A DNA stretch of 64,000 bases from Chrysogorgia sp. JL179-B06 (Eukaryota > Cnidaria > Anthozoa > Scleralcyonacea > Chrysogorgiidae). The stretch covers positions 2,422,001 to 2,486,000 of the forward strand of contig JAYKKM010000080.1 in NCBI GenBank assembly GCA_035772405.1, given 5' to 3'. Within the stretch, counting starts at the first letter, position 1; each line of letters starts with the position of its first letter. The notes beneath the pieces were generated by a model. That model had not been told where the DNA came from. It did not search any database and saw only the letters and a list, made by a program, of their open reading frames with translations. Shown one piece after another: positions 26,246-38,135 of this stretch. The position numbers and the translations under genes are program-made.

Positions 26246-26665
26246 AGGCCCTGTTTACATGAAGCGGATTGAGTGTTCAAGTCAAATCCCCCATGTTGTT
26301 TCTCCTTGTTGTGTTTACATGAAGAAGATTGAAAGTCTTCGATCTGATCGAAACGGATGGCTGAAGTCAATCCACGCAGTTGAGTGGATTGACTTGAGAT
26401 TCAAGCAAGGATCGACTTGAATGTTGCCAATCTGATTGATGTAAACACGGTTTGACTTGAAAATGACTTGATACGCATGCGTGAAATTTACGTATGCGCG
26501 TTTTGAAGCCTGAATACGCATGTGCGTATTCAGGCCTCAAAACGTACGCATGCGCGGTTTGAGGCCTGCTGCCAAACGGATTCATGTAAACATGTGCCAG
26601 GATTGACTTCATCCGCGTTTTTCGATCCGATTGGACTGTCAATCCGCTTCATGTAAACAGGGCCT
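26246..26665. repeat. MITE with ~25-bp terminal inverted repeats
   Basis: Termini GGCCCTGTTTACATGAAGCG and its complement enclose 420 bp containing an internal palindrome (TACGCATG... at 26,470-26,560). Non-coding. Confidence 0.75.
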
Positions 26666-26687
26666 AAATCATACTCATACTCAATGT

Positions 26688-26931
26688 TCTAGCGGTTACC
26701 ACACATGTCTATATATGACCACGAGTTCAAATCTTGGCTCAGACCTCCACTCATGTTCTTAAAAATAATTAAGGAGAGAAAGTGCTGCCTTTGCAACAAT
26801 ATCAGCAAATGGTAAGACTTTCGGGTATTCTCGGATAACGACCTTAAATCGTAGGCCCTCGAAACCCCTATCAATTGGGCTTCTAGCCTGTTAGGGTATA
26901 TTGCGTTCACCTAAAATTGTGATAACATTTA
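26688..26931 (+). repeat. tRNA-derived SINE, family 1, copy 2
   Basis: Same A-box-like (TAGCGGTTACCAC) and tail sequences as copy 1 (CAGCAAATGGTAAGACTTTC, ACGACCTTAAATCGTAGG), with a 50-bp insertion between head and tail. The B box is degraded (AGTTCAAATCT). Confidence 0.72.
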
Positions 26932-27074
26932 ATAAAAATGCACGGAAAATAAATGTGTAACTGATGTAAAATGAAGTGGAACGTACTAGTGAAGAAGGTA
27001 TGGTAAACAGCATCATCTGAAGAAGTTGAAAACGAAAACAGCGAAGAAAATTAACTAAAAGCTATACTCGTACC

Positions 27075-27373
27075 ACCATAGTCAATCGAGATATGGTCTG
27101 GAAACTCAGCTAAAGTCTTTGTTCTATCTTTTTGTTCGTCTTTATGCAATTTTGTGCACGGTCACTGAACCTATTGTATTTTAGTATAATGAAGCAATCA
27201 TCCAATAGAATCGTTTGGGTTTAATCGCTCAACCGTGTTGTTTAAATATTAATAAACCTAAAACAAAGGATGTGCACGGTGTAAGGTACGGTTCAACATC
27301 AAAACGTAGCTCATTATAGTCGCTTTGAAGTTTGCCGAGTTTCCAGACCATATCGATCTCGATTGACTATGGT
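27075..27373. repeat. MITE with ~35-bp inverted ends
   Basis: ACCATAGTCAATCGAGATAT at the left pairs with the right end (…GATTGACTATGGT). A truncated relative lies at about 38,305-38,481, sharing the GCACGGTT-containing core and the right end. Confidence 0.72.
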
Positions 27374-27896
27374 ACAACGCACGCGTGGTTTTATGAATAC
27401 TTCGTCAAAACATACGTGGGATTGCTATGAAAATACGTGAAAACTTGAGAAGAGTTTCTAATTTTAATGCCTAAGTACCGGGTACTTACATACTCAAAAG
27501 ATTTTTCCCAATTCGAATTGAGTTGAAAGTACTATATTTTTGCAATTATTTCTACGTTTACTATTGAACGCTAGTCGCCAGCTAATACTCGGAAAGTAAT
27601 TGGTCGAGAAAGAGTTGTGTAATCCAATCAACAGGAAGACTTCTAGATACGGTTTTAGATATTGTAGATATTATCATTGTCACTACGAAAGTAGACCGCT
27701 GGTTAGAATTTGCGGGCCGATCAAGAGACTAATGGCGAAGGATATTTTCGTCTTTTGTCTCCTGAAAATGTCTCCACATTACTTCATTAAGTTTCCAAAA
27801 TGTTTTCGAATTTGGGACGATTAAATAATATAGGTTTATTTCAAGTGGCGAATTCTATTTTTCAAAACACTCAATTTTAATTTCATCGCAGTATTT

Positions 27897-28020
27897 AAGA
27901 AATAAAAAACGAGTCGCGTGTGATTATCGAGTTATAATGGCACGAGAGATGCGTGTTTTGCTAGCTTCTCGAGTGCCATTATAAATCGATAATCACACAA
28001 GACAACGTTTTTTATTTCTT
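27897..28020. repeat. Palindromic MITE (AGAAATAAAAAACG arms)
   Basis: 124-bp hairpin: AATAAAAAACG...GTGTGATTATCGA pairs with TCGATAATCACAC...CGTTTTTTATTTC. The apex region GGCACGAGAG/CTCGAGTGCC is a loose version of the shared tip. Confidence 0.72.
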
Positions 28021-28845
28021 TTATAAAAGAACGGCCATTAAATTAACAATAAAGCCATGATAAATGTAGATTTACCTGTTATAAATGACGTTACTATGTG
28101 CGTTGCTAGGAAGCCAATTATGAAAACACGTTGGCGATTTTAGCGATGAAAATGCACTCAACGTTGCAGTTAAAACATTCTGTTGTGTTAGTACCTTGAT
28201 TAGCTTTGTATCCAGCTACTCTTTGACTTTCTTTTGTGATTTAAACAAGTTAAAATCCGTCAAAAACGACAAAATCTACGCGAGGAATCACGTCAGCTTA
28301 TGCTTTATTGAGTTATAATGCACGGTTTTTGAGCTCAGTAACCAATCAGATAGCGTGTACTCGCTCATTTACTTTCGGTTATTTTATAAAGAACATTAAA
28401 GGTTATTCATATTGAAGATAATACAGGTTTCCAATATTGAATAACAAAATAATATCATAATTATACCAAATGTCCTCGCAAAAATCATATTGTACTATTC
28501 TCTTTTTATTGGCGAATTTAATAAGAAATATAATTTAAAACTCTTCGTTTCAAAGCAACACAATCTATTCGTCCTTTATTAGATCCTTTTATATATTGGT
28601 ATATTTTCACGTTATATTCAACGAATTTACTTTTAATAATTTAGCAAAACATGAGTGTACGTTACTTTTATTCATACAACATTTATTATTGGTGCTCGAG
28701 ATATTAATGATTAACTACGTTTAATTTCTTTTATCAACACGTCTAATTTTATTTTCGTTTTTTAGCTGACTGAATATTTGATTAATGCCAAGATGATATA
28801 AAAATTATTGAATGCAGTCCGGTGCAATTATGGGCTTATATACCG
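28021..28845. other. A/T-rich region, nothing recognised
   Basis: About 825 bp without long ORFs, inverted repeats or recognisable element ends. Confidence 0.4.
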
Positions 28846-28849
28846 TTTT

Positions 28850-29056
28850 ATAGTCTTCTACTTTTGACTTCTTGTAGTCTTAATTCAGTAATGTATAGAC
28901 TTGTATTCTTGTAGACTTAATTTAATCGTGTATAGCCTGGCCTTCTATAGCTCTTTATACTAGTCTTGTATTCTGCATATATGTAGTCTATAGTCTGCCG
29001 TAGATCACTAGTTTGTAGTCTTACAATCTTACAGTAGTCTTATTGTAGTCTTACAG
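28850..29056. repeat. Degenerate TAGTCTTGTAG-type tandem repeat, block 1
   Basis: Many variants of TAGTCTTGTA and TAGTCTTACAG follow each other at about 10-12 bp periodicity. A larger block of the same repeat lies at 31,985-32,610. Confidence 0.7.
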
Positions 29057-29148
29057 AAGCAGCAAACAATCATTGTTTAAGTTTGTATCTGTAACCACTA
29101 ACCGCTCTATCACATAAGGTATTGAGCACTCTTAGCCAATTGCAAACA

Positions 29149-29437
<289 letters not shown>

Positions 29438-29546
29438 AAAAACTTAAATGTTTTTATGTTCACTCCAACGGCGTAACAAGAAACATTTAAGTTTTTACAA
29501 CTATATCTGCTCTCTCCCTATAGACTTGCTCCAAGTCTGCCTCTTG

Positions 29547-29740
29547 GTATTTCGAGACGGGTTTGTTTCGAGACGGGTTTGTTTCGAGACGGGTTTGTTT
29601 CGAGACGGGTTTGTTTCGAGACGGGTTTGTTTCGAGACGGGTTTATTTGAGACAGGTTTGTTTCGAGACGGGTTTATTTGAGACGGGTTTGTTTCGAGAC
29701 GGCTTTATTTGAGACGGGTTTGTTTCAAGACGGGTTTATG
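29547..29740. repeat. 16-bp minisatellite (GTTTCGAGACGGGTTT)n
   Basis: About twelve units. The first five or six are identical; later ones alternate GTTTCGAGACGGGTTT and ATTTGAGACGGGTTT. A single inverted copy lies near 29,795. Confidence 0.9.
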
Positions 29741-29861
29741 TTTTGGTTTCAACAACAAATTGTTGTATGCGGCGGGCGAGAGAAAACCCTTCTCAAATAA
29801 ACCCGTCTCGAAACTCTATCCCCTACGATATTGAGCACTCTTCCAGACGTCAATAGACCGC

Positions 29862-29925
<64 letters not shown>

Positions 29926-29928
<3 letters not shown>

Positions 29929-30102
29929 CTTTTCTTTTGGCGGCCAATTTAAATATTCCTTTATGTGCATCTAAATTAGTCTATATGGCCTCGTTTTTGT
30001 GCTGGCAATTCAAAAGAATCTTTGCTTCCTAACGAGGTTGTAAAGGCTAATTTATATACACATAAAATAATATTTAAAATGTAGCCATTATGAAAGATAT
30101 AA
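29926..30102. repeat. GGCGGCC/CCATTATGAAAG-type MITE, copy 1
   Basis: TTTGGCGGCCAATTTAAATA at the left and AAAATGTAGCCATTATGAAA at the right are inverted copies. Related to the elements at 55,992 and 58,620. Confidence 0.65.
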
Positions 30103-30103
30103 C

Positions 30104-30310
30104 AAATACATATATATGGAAATAGTGACTGCCCCAACCGGGAATCGAACCATGGTCTCCGAATCAACGTTTCGGCGCTCTAACCTTTGAGCTAATGAGA
30201 CACGGCCAGAACAATCAGTGATTTCTCTGAAATCACTTGATTCGGAGACCAGGGTTCTATTCCCGGTTGGGGCAGTCACTATTTCCATATACTCATGTAT
30301 ATGTATTTGA
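30104..30310. repeat. tRNA-derived SINE, family 2, two inverted copies
   Basis: A minus copy (about 30,115-30,210) has an A box (TAGCTCAAAGGTTAGAGC on its own strand) and a B box (GGTTCGATTCC). A plus copy (about 30,205-30,310) retains the B-box half. Together they form a head-to-head inverted repeat, centred near 30,208. The tRNA-like anticodon stem CCGAA/TTCGG is intact, but the loop lacks U33. Confidence 0.75.
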
Positions 30311-30499
30311 CAATATTAAATCCTCTTTAATATTAATTATTATTCTTAAAGCCCTCTGTATACAAGAAGTTGTGTATCGCTTCGCTACTTTGGGAAGTGC
30401 GCTCGAGAGGCCTTGCTCCACATTATGGTTAGATGCGATGTCTGCCTGTTGGTGTTAAGTGAAAGCGGCGAATTTAATATATGTATGGGAAAATCACTG

Positions 30500-30640
30500 A
30501 CTGTTCTGACCGTGTCTCAATAGCTCAAAGGTTAGAGCGCCGAAACGTTGATTCGGAGACCAGGGTTCGATTCCCGGTTGGGGCAGTCACTTTTTCCATA
30601 TATATGTATTTCACTATATTAAATCCTCTCTAATATTAAT
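30500..30640 (+). repeat. tRNA-derived SINE, family 2, copy 3
   Basis: Head with TAGCTCAAAGGTTAGAGC and GGTTCGATTCCCGGTTGGGG, followed by the family tail GTCACT...TCCATATATATG and ATTAAATCCTC. The cleanest of the three copies. Confidence 0.78.
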
Positions 30641-30661
30641 TAGTAGAAACTGACCATGGTC

Positions 30662-30788
30662 CATTACAAATGCTGCATTCTGATTGGCAACTCAACCGTT
30701 GTCTATTCGTGATTTAGTATACACCCAACCATTGTCTATTACAAATGCTGCATTCTGATTGGCTACTCAACCGTTGTCTATTCGTGAT
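30662..30788. repeat. Two copies of a 51-bp direct repeat
   Basis: ATTACAAATGCTGCATTCTG... occurs at 30,662-30,713 and 30,738-30,788 with one mismatch. From 30,789 to 31,690 I see no gene or clear repeat. Confidence 0.75.
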
Positions 30789-31691
30789 AGACAACGTTTG
30801 GGAAAAATGAAAACAAACCTGAAAAATATGGCAGTAAACTCTCGTTTTGCCGACGTTTGATAGAAAATTCTATCGCTGAGAAAACTAAAACGGCCACAAA
30901 ATATGGCATGAAGATTTTTAATGGTAAGGTACGAAATATAAACTGTTTTTACTTGCCGCTCACGAGTGGTTAAATAACACAGCTTATTCGTCAGTTTGCA
31001 CTAGAAAAACTCTCTAGAAAAACGTCTGTCACAGTTTTTCGACCACGACATAGAGGCTGGCACACCAAGGCTGTCACTGGTCACAAATCTGATCTCTCCA
31101 TTCAGTCGCACGTACAGCTCGAGGGCTTCTTTCCAGCAGAAGGAAAACATGTATCTAAGTCGCTTCGTATCGGGCGAGAGCAATCCTTCCATTCAGTCTA
31201 GTCGCTGCAGCTCTACTTACAGCAAACCAGACGTTATGCAATCATCATTACCCCCAACGTCTTCGGCACTTGAACCAACTGATCAGGCTAACTCTGATGC
31301 CCAGCTTCGCGTTGAAAACTAAGCCACAAATATCCAGCTGCGAGCTCCACAATCGTTCAATTTCCATGGCTGCACAGTGTCAATCTTTAAGAACAACTAC
31401 TGCACCAGTCAGGCATGATTGTTTCCAGTTGAACTGTTGTTCCCTTGGTAGTCGTTTTTTTGATAACTTTTAAGAAGAAATTCTTTCCTACGAATGTTTT
31501 ATGGACATTTTAACACCAAACGGTTTGCTTTTGACACTGACTGACGTCTGACACGTAAACACATGTCATGTGATGTCGCGTGAGTTCGCGCGTGCGTATA
31601 AATTAAAATTGAATGAATTTATTTTAAAAATTACACGGTGTATGGATTATTTTCTAGAAATTAATATATATAGGTACAGGGTGTATACTAA

Positions 31692-31797
31692 AACAATTAG
31701 ACACTCGTCCTCGTTGTCTATGAGCGAATAGTCAACTCAGGCTTCGCCTTCGTTGACTATTCGCTCATAGACAACTCGGACTCGTTGTCTAATTGTT
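31692..31797. repeat. AACAATTA-type hairpin MITE, copy 2
   Basis: 106-bp hairpin with the same ends as the element at 24,607 and the apex CAGGCTTCGCCTTCG. Confidence 0.8.
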
Positions 31798-31984
31798 AAA
31801 TATGATGGCGAAACGCGCTCAAAACAATGGCAGAAAACTCTCGTTTTGGGGAGGCTTCAGATGAGCTTTTTGGATAATTTTTTGGAGAACGCATGATTTG
31901 TATTAGATTTGTATTATATATATATATATGTGTGTATATATATATATGTATATATATGTATATAATATATGTATATATATGTAT

Positions 31985-32610
31985 ACGCTATTGTATTCTT
32001 GCATTCTTGTAGTTCGGTAGTCTTACAGTTTTGTAATCTTGTAGTTTTGTAGTCTTACAGTCTTGTAGTATTTCAGTCTTACAGTCTGATATGAGTTTTG
32101 TAGACTGTAAGACAGTCTTGAAGTCTTTCGTACTTGTAGCCTTATAGTCACACTGTAAAAACAGATTGGTTTAAACAACTAATTTGATAGGTTGTCTCAG
32201 ATGCATAACCAATTTGAATGAACCAAATATTTTGGTTAAAATGACCTTAGTTTGGTTGTTTCGACCACTAAATTTGGTTGTTTCAACCATAAAAAATGGT
32301 CGATTGATACATCTGAGACAACTGAAAAAATTGGTTGTTTTAACCAATCTGTTTTTACAGTGTGGTATAGTCTTGTATTGCTTTACAGTCATATAGTCAT
32401 ATGCAGTATTGTAGTCTTGTAGTTTTGTTTTAGTCTTGTATAGTCTGGTGGTCTATTATAGTACTGTAGGTGTCTTACAGTCTTGTACCCAAGTCGTCTT
32501 GTAATCTTGAACTGTAGTAGTATTGTATTCTACTAGTATTGGTATATAGTCATCTGATACTTGTATTTTGGAAAACTTGTATTCTCGTATTATTGTAGTC
32601 TTTGAATAAA
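31985..32610. repeat. Degenerate TAGTCTTGTAG-type tandem repeat, block 2
   Basis: Same repeat as block 1 (28,850), interrupted by the MITE at 32,151-32,363. A short (TA/TATG) tract precedes it at 31,913-31,984. Confidence 0.7.
32151..32363. repeat. MITE with CACTGTAAAAACAG ends
   Basis: Inverted ends CACTGTAAAAACAGATTGGT pair with ACCAATCTGTTTTTACAGTG. The interior is made of AACCAA/TTGGTT palindromic units. Inserted within the TAGTCTT repeat block. From 32,620 to 33,115 nothing else was recognised. Confidence 0.78.
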
Positions 32611-33115
32611 CTTTATTTGAGCATTTACTTGGTGGATTTGTTTACAGAGTTATTCACTTGGGACACGCACAAGCCATGTGATAAATTGCTGGGAAAATTG
32701 CACCGACCGAAGACTTGCGGCTAAATCGAGGAATGACACATAGTCGCGGCCATTTTGAATTCAGCGTAACGTCCTGCGAACAAATGTCATAGTTGTTTAA
32801 AATGCGATTAGCTTAATCTAGGATTTGTGGAAATTTTGTGGGCAATAAGATGCAGACAAAGATGTTTGGAAATTTCAGTGCAGATATTGTCGGGAATTGA
32901 GACAGATTATTTACTAACTAATTCTTTGAACGTAATTGAACGGCGGCAGGCGTGTTATGTAGAGCCAATGAACTCATGGTATTTTAGATCACGTGATATA
33001 GACCTGAGACTGGGTGGGTTTTTGTTGTTCTTCTGAATGGGAGGCAATTCACGAAAATATCATACGCATTTAGAAATGTTTTGCTTTAGAAAAAAAATAA
33101 AAAGTCGATTAAGTT

Positions 33116-35859
33116 TTAGTCCAGGATTAGCGCTAATCGCCTTTTGAACAACCCGCCCATGTAAACACATATAAGCATCATCATCGCTTTGATCAGGCGA
33201 TGTTTCAGTACAGCGAACAGGAAGTTACGCGGGATATGGTCGTAGGCGGCGGTTAGGTCTATATAAACCACCACAAATGTCCCACTCGCCTTTTGGATCA
33301 CCTCGCGCACGATGTATATTGCGTCAGTAGTCGATCGATTTCTCCGAAATCGAAACTGACATTGACTTAACCCTTTTTCGTAAGCCTCCTCAAACCTTTC
33401 CACTATTATCCGCGGTAGTAATCTGCTGAGGTTTGCCCCGATCGATAACCCTCTATAATTCTTGGCTTCGCTCCGAGTACCCTTCTTAAAAAGACATACG
33501 ATGTTACTGTGTAGCCATGCGGTCGGCACGCTCACAGTAGCCCAGATAATACCCAACAAAATCACCAGCATATAGCTATGAGATTCTCGCTCTTATTGTA
33601 CTTCAGAATCTCCATTTTGAGCTTGTCGGTGCCAGCGCTTTTTCCATTTTTAAATGATTTCGTTATACGCTTGACTTCCTCGATGGTGGGAGGGCTCTCG
33701 TTGATGTCGACTGGTTCATCTGCGCGTCTGGCATGTCGGTGGGCGATCCATCGCCGCTAAAGTGCCTAGTAAAGTGTTCTCTGAGCTTGTCCTTAGAAAT
33801 TGTGAGCCGTGTTGATGTCTTAAGGGACTTGTATTTCTTGGCTAGGGAGAACTCTTTTTCGACCGCCCGCGCTTCTGCGGCAGTATTGATAGAGTTTGCC
33901 AGTCGTTCTAAATATTCGTTTTTGAGCTTTTCGCGGTATCGCTTGGTTTCCTTCTGGAGCTTTCGCATGAGGCGCGCGTGATTGGTCTCTTTTCGCTGTG
34001 CAGCCACAAGTTTCAGTAGCTTCGCATCATCCCAGGGATCTTTCTGTCGCTGAACCTCTACCGTCGGGCATACAGCCTCGGCACATTTTCGTATGTTTTC
34101 GGTAATGTGTTCATTCAGGGCATCAAGTTCCAAAGGGTACGTATTGGCGTCTAACGCTTTGTCGAGCGCAGTCGTAAGGTCTCTCTGGACAGTAGTGTCA
34201 TCGCGCAATACCCCAAAGTCGAGTTTTGGCGCTACAGCGGATCGCTTCTGATTCATACAGTAATGTTTGAGGGATGTACCCATCGGTACCCTGAGAAATG
34301 CGATAACCATGCGGTGGTCAATGTTGAGCGGGTTTGCCGCCTTGGTAATATACTCGCCTACAAATGCTGCAGGAGAGCGAGATGACACCCCGAACGTAGC
34401 TTTCTACGCGGCCCTGAGGAAAGCGATGAAAGCGATACAGGAGAAACCGAGCTATAAGGTTGTCACTTTGGGCGATTTCAATGCTACAATAGGAGCGAAT
34501 GTTAAAAGTGGGGGCGCGTGGGACCAAATTTTGGGGAAAAATAACCCGGACCGGGTAGACACCAACGCAAATGGGGAAAAAATGCTCGAATTTTGCCAGA
34601 AATTCGATTTGAAGATTTTGAACTCACTATTCTCCACCAAAAGAATCCACCGCGAAACGTGGCGCCATGCAGCGACTGGAAGGTGGAAACGTGTGGACTA
34701 CATATGCATGGTGCCATGGCTTGCCAAACTCGCCCAAAACTGCCGCGTCTACACCGCGAGCGCTCATTATGCGGGCATCTAGGTGTATGGTGTAATTGTC
34801 AACCTTTACGTGCGGAGCCAGTACCATAGCTACACCATGTTCTTTCTTCCTCTTGAATCCAGACCACAGAAGCTGCCAGCCTTGAATTGCGGTATTCTCG
34901 TAGGTTTCATGGCGCGAGCCGAGACGGCGACTCTCCTGTAACGCTAGGATGTCCAAATCGAGGTGTTGACATTGCATGATGGTCGTTGCGACTTTTCCCT
35001 CGTCGTTCTCGTTGAGGGTTCGAATGTTCAGGGTCGCTATCCTGATGTTTTGGTGAGAGTCTTTGAATTTCTTAAAAATAGTTGGAGTTTTAGCTCGCAT
35101 TCCACAGTCAGATAAACGTACAGGCATATTGGTGTGTGGATGTTGATGTGTAACAAAGTCTTGAATTCCAGTATACACGTTCTTCGTAGAGGCGTTACAC
35201 ACGCCTACTGACTTTGACGAAACAGTAAAAATAATTGGTGTAATGTTTATCGAGTTATGTAAATCCAGTTGGTCACTGTCATTGCACATACGGTCCCCTG
35301 GGACGATGGAACTAATGTTAGAAATATATGGATTATTTCCACAGGAAAGCAGCTTTCGCTTTCTGCCGGCTCGTTTTCCTCTATAACGGTAGATATCAAG
35401 TTGTTTGAGTCTCCCAAAGACTGTCAAATCACTCGGACGATAGTTAGAACGTAAATCAAGAAGTTCGTCACTTGTGTATTGAACTGGCAATATTTGAATA
35501 TGGCGGCTATACAAATACGAATCTGAGCAATCTTGGGGTGAAGATGGGCCTTGACTATCAGATAAGCTTTGATTATCGTGAGTAAGAATCGGGCCAGGGT
35601 TGATTTCGACGTCGAGATAGACAGTTATATCTGTTGGTGGATCATGGTCAGGAACAACCAATGTCACAAATCCATGTTTTGTCAGCTTCTGTAGAGGAAC
35701 TTTTGATCGACAAAACCCACGCATTGACATATAATGCTGACAAGGACGTACACTTGCTCCAATGTAAAATATAATATTACTGGCTTCAGATATTATGCCA
35801 AATGAGACTGTAACTTGTGGCGAGAGAATCACAAACTGGTTAAAACTACACATAAACAT
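33116..35859 (-). pseudogene. RTE-like non-LTR retrotransposon with internal inversion
   Basis: Minus-strand element. A 5' ORF (35,859 downwards) has a 2A-like motif (DVEINPGP, 35,590-35,613), a basic linker and the first half of an endonuclease domain (RIATLNIRTLNENDEG...LDILALQESRRLG). The second half of that domain (VIYSPTNAAGERD, VTLGDFNATIG, KRVDYICM) is on the plus strand at about 34,335-34,768, i.e. inverted. The minus frame then resumes with NIDHRMVIAF and a linker (33,663-34,320). A reverse transcriptase fragment follows (33,116-33,660): KNYRGLSIGANLSRLLPR, FRRNRSTTDAIY, YIDLTAAYDHI. It lacks the YADD region and 3' end. Inactive. Confidence 0.85.
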
Positions 35860-35875
35860 TACAAAAAATTAAAAA

Positions 35876-35990
35876 TTTTACAAATTTTGCAAATTTTAAA
35901 AGAACAAAAATAACAAAAAACACCTAAATGCAAAGTGAGATTACTTTGCATTTAGGTGTTTTTTTTTGTTTTTGTTCTTTTAAAATTTGC
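35876..35990. repeat. Short perfect-arm hairpin (AACACCTAAATGCAAAGT)
   Basis: Arms AACACCTAAATGCAAAGT and its complement flank a 6-8 base loop at about 35,943, extended by A/T-runs. The minus frame just right of it (35,990-36,184) encodes a fragment (NPLEDSPITWEIL) I could not assign. Confidence 0.6.
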
Positions 35991-36761
35991 ATATGAATTT
36001 TTACTGAATGAATTTTTTTATTGTATGAATTTTTGTAGATACCAATACAACCGTTTATGATGTTATTTGCATGTTTTTTAAAAGGTTTAATGTTTGAGTG
36101 GAGTATTTCCCAAGTAATGGGGGAATCTTCTAGTGGATTAATGTTGTGTAATTTTAGGTGATTGTATACAGTTTGCTTTTTCATCCGAAGGTGTTCTTTA
36201 ATTCAGGCGAAAATATAAAATTGATCAATGTGACAAAAATATCGGCCATGGTATATTAAAATAAATTGAAGTTATTTCACAAATTTTAAAAACGTTTCTC
36301 TTTAGTTCTTTGGTTCTCTTTAGTTTCAATGTTCCAGCTAAAGTATTTCAAAATTTTGCGAAATATTTTTGATGAATGCAATTAAAGTGTTTATGAAACG
36401 AAAATTGAGGTGACTTTTTTTATTGATTTGTTTGAGAGAACTCCTTAAACGATAAAGAATGGCATTTGTAGTTCTTTAATATCTTATCTCGTTCTTGAGT
36501 TATTCAAGATTGTGTAATATGACCTATGACGTCACTAGTACCCACCATTATGATGAATCAGAAAATGATGCATATCTTCAAAAATATTGAGCAAAATTGT
36601 TTGAAACTTTACACAAGTACCACAGTAATTGGTTTCCCTGCCCACTTGTGTGAATATTTATTGTTGATGTTTTTAATGTTTTTACTGTATGTAGGCAAAG
36701 TTTATTAAAATAAAATAAAAAAATAAAATAAGTATACCGGTCGCTAAATTAAATATCCCAC

Positions 36762-37013
36762 GTCAACTTTACCGTTACCATAGCAATATATATTAGTTCC
36801 CAGACCTTTCATCCTGCAGCAAACATTTTCTATTTTCCAGCATGCCCTACAAAGATTTTGTCTCGAAGTTGCTCTGTTGTGTTGGCAATACTAATGAAAA
36901 TATACCTCACTGATCAACAGTTAAATATTGGTTTAGAAAAGGCAGAATATAAATAAGTTTATGAGAGGAATAAAGGAGTCTGGGAACTAATCTGTGGTAA
37001 CGATAAAGTTTAC
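36762..37013. repeat. Imperfect inverted repeat element
   Basis: CAACTTTACCGTTACCATAG...TTAGTTCCCAGAC at the left is inverted as GTCTGGGAACTAA...GGTAACGATAAAGTTTACG at the right. About 250 bp, non-coding. Confidence 0.6.
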
Positions 37014-37216
37014 GTGTGTTACTCAATTGAGTGACATAAAGTGAGGTAAAACTGTGTTGCTATCTCGAATGAACACACACTTTTATTTAATTCGAAATAT
37101 GTTTTACATTATCAGCCGGTACCCAACAATTTTTGCGTTTACCACGCATGCAAGACTTTTTCTATTTTCTACTCAAAAAAGTCTTTCTTGATAATTATTT
37201 GCAATTCTTCTTCGTA

Positions 37217-38135
37217 AAATATACCCTCTATCTTCTTGCTATGGCGAAACGATACTATACTTTGCACAAACCAGTACGACATCGTTTTAAGAGAAATATA
37301 GTTATTGTCAGAGAAATAGACGAGAGTGGGAGGAAGATCAGCTGGTTATTATGGATTCGCTCAGTAAAGCAAACAATGGGTATAAATACATTTTAACTGT
37401 CATTGATGTCTTATAATAATAATAATATTAGGAGCATTATACAATAGTCTCAATGCTCTTACAACAATATATTCTTAATTTTACTTAAAACTAATTACAG
37501 TTTCATTATACGATAAAGCCTACTACATATATTACCACTATGAACAAAAAAATATTAATTTAAAAAAATAAAAGTCTTAAGTGCTAACTTAAAACTACTT
37601 AACATATCAAAACTTCTAATTTCCTGTGGTAATGAATTCCACAGTTTTGGTGCGGCAAAAGTAAGGGTGGGTAAGAAGATTTGCAAGAAAGGCAGACGTC
37701 CCGAGAAATTTCATACCGATAAAGGAACTGAATTTAATAAAAGACCATTTCAGAAACTTTTGAAAGATTACAACATATCGTTTTTTACCACGCATAATTG
37801 ACACCAATGCGTCTATTGTGGAACGATTTAATCGAATGCTTAAGGGAAGATGTAGAAATACTTAACCGCTAAGAATACACTAAAGTATATGGATGTGCTA
37901 TAAAAGCTGGTGTATTCCTACAACCATTCGCGACATCGGAGTATTGGAATGAAAGCGGTTGATGTGAATCACGAGAATGAAAGCATCGTGTGGCAACGAT
38001 TGTATGGCGACGAGTCAAGCGCACCATAAAGTATAAATTTAACGTGGGCGATCAAGTGCGAACCAGCAAAGCCAGACGAACATTCAAGAAAGGTTACTAA
38101 CCCAGCTGCAATTTCCTTGTGAATTGTGTCATCAA
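37217..38135 (+). pseudogene. Broken integrase of a different Polinton family
   Basis: The plus strand reads AKRYYTLHKPVRHRFKRN, then, after a frameshift, SLSKANNGYKYILTVIDVL (to about 37,412). A LINE end interrupts it (37,421-37,677). It resumes with GRRPEKFHTDKGTEFNKRPF (the second catalytic D region), shifts frame to ASIVERFNRMLKG (catalytic E), and continues to YNHSRHRSIGMKAVDVNHE and YGDESS. It has at least three frameshifts or stops. It aligns with the integrase of element A but is far more diverged, so it marks an old, separate Polinton. Confidence 0.85.
37421..37677 (-). pseudogene. CR1/L2-like LINE 3' end inserted in the integrase relic
   Basis: The minus strand reads PTLTFAAPKLWNSLPQEIRS, then the end of the ORF, a short 3' UTR and an ATT-repeat tail at 37,421-37,432. 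The flanking integrase frames join across it. Confidence 0.8.

Noticed and set aside
29448..29681. 77-aa ORF with repeated FETGLFRDG
   Set aside because: Translation of the 16-bp minisatellite.
30104..30600. Functional tRNA genes
   Set aside because: A and B boxes are present, but U33 is missing and a shared SINE tail follows each copy.
33663..34388. 241-aa ORF as an independent gene
   Set aside because: It is the linker between endonuclease and reverse transcriptase of the rearranged LINE, and its first residues are antisense to the inverted block.
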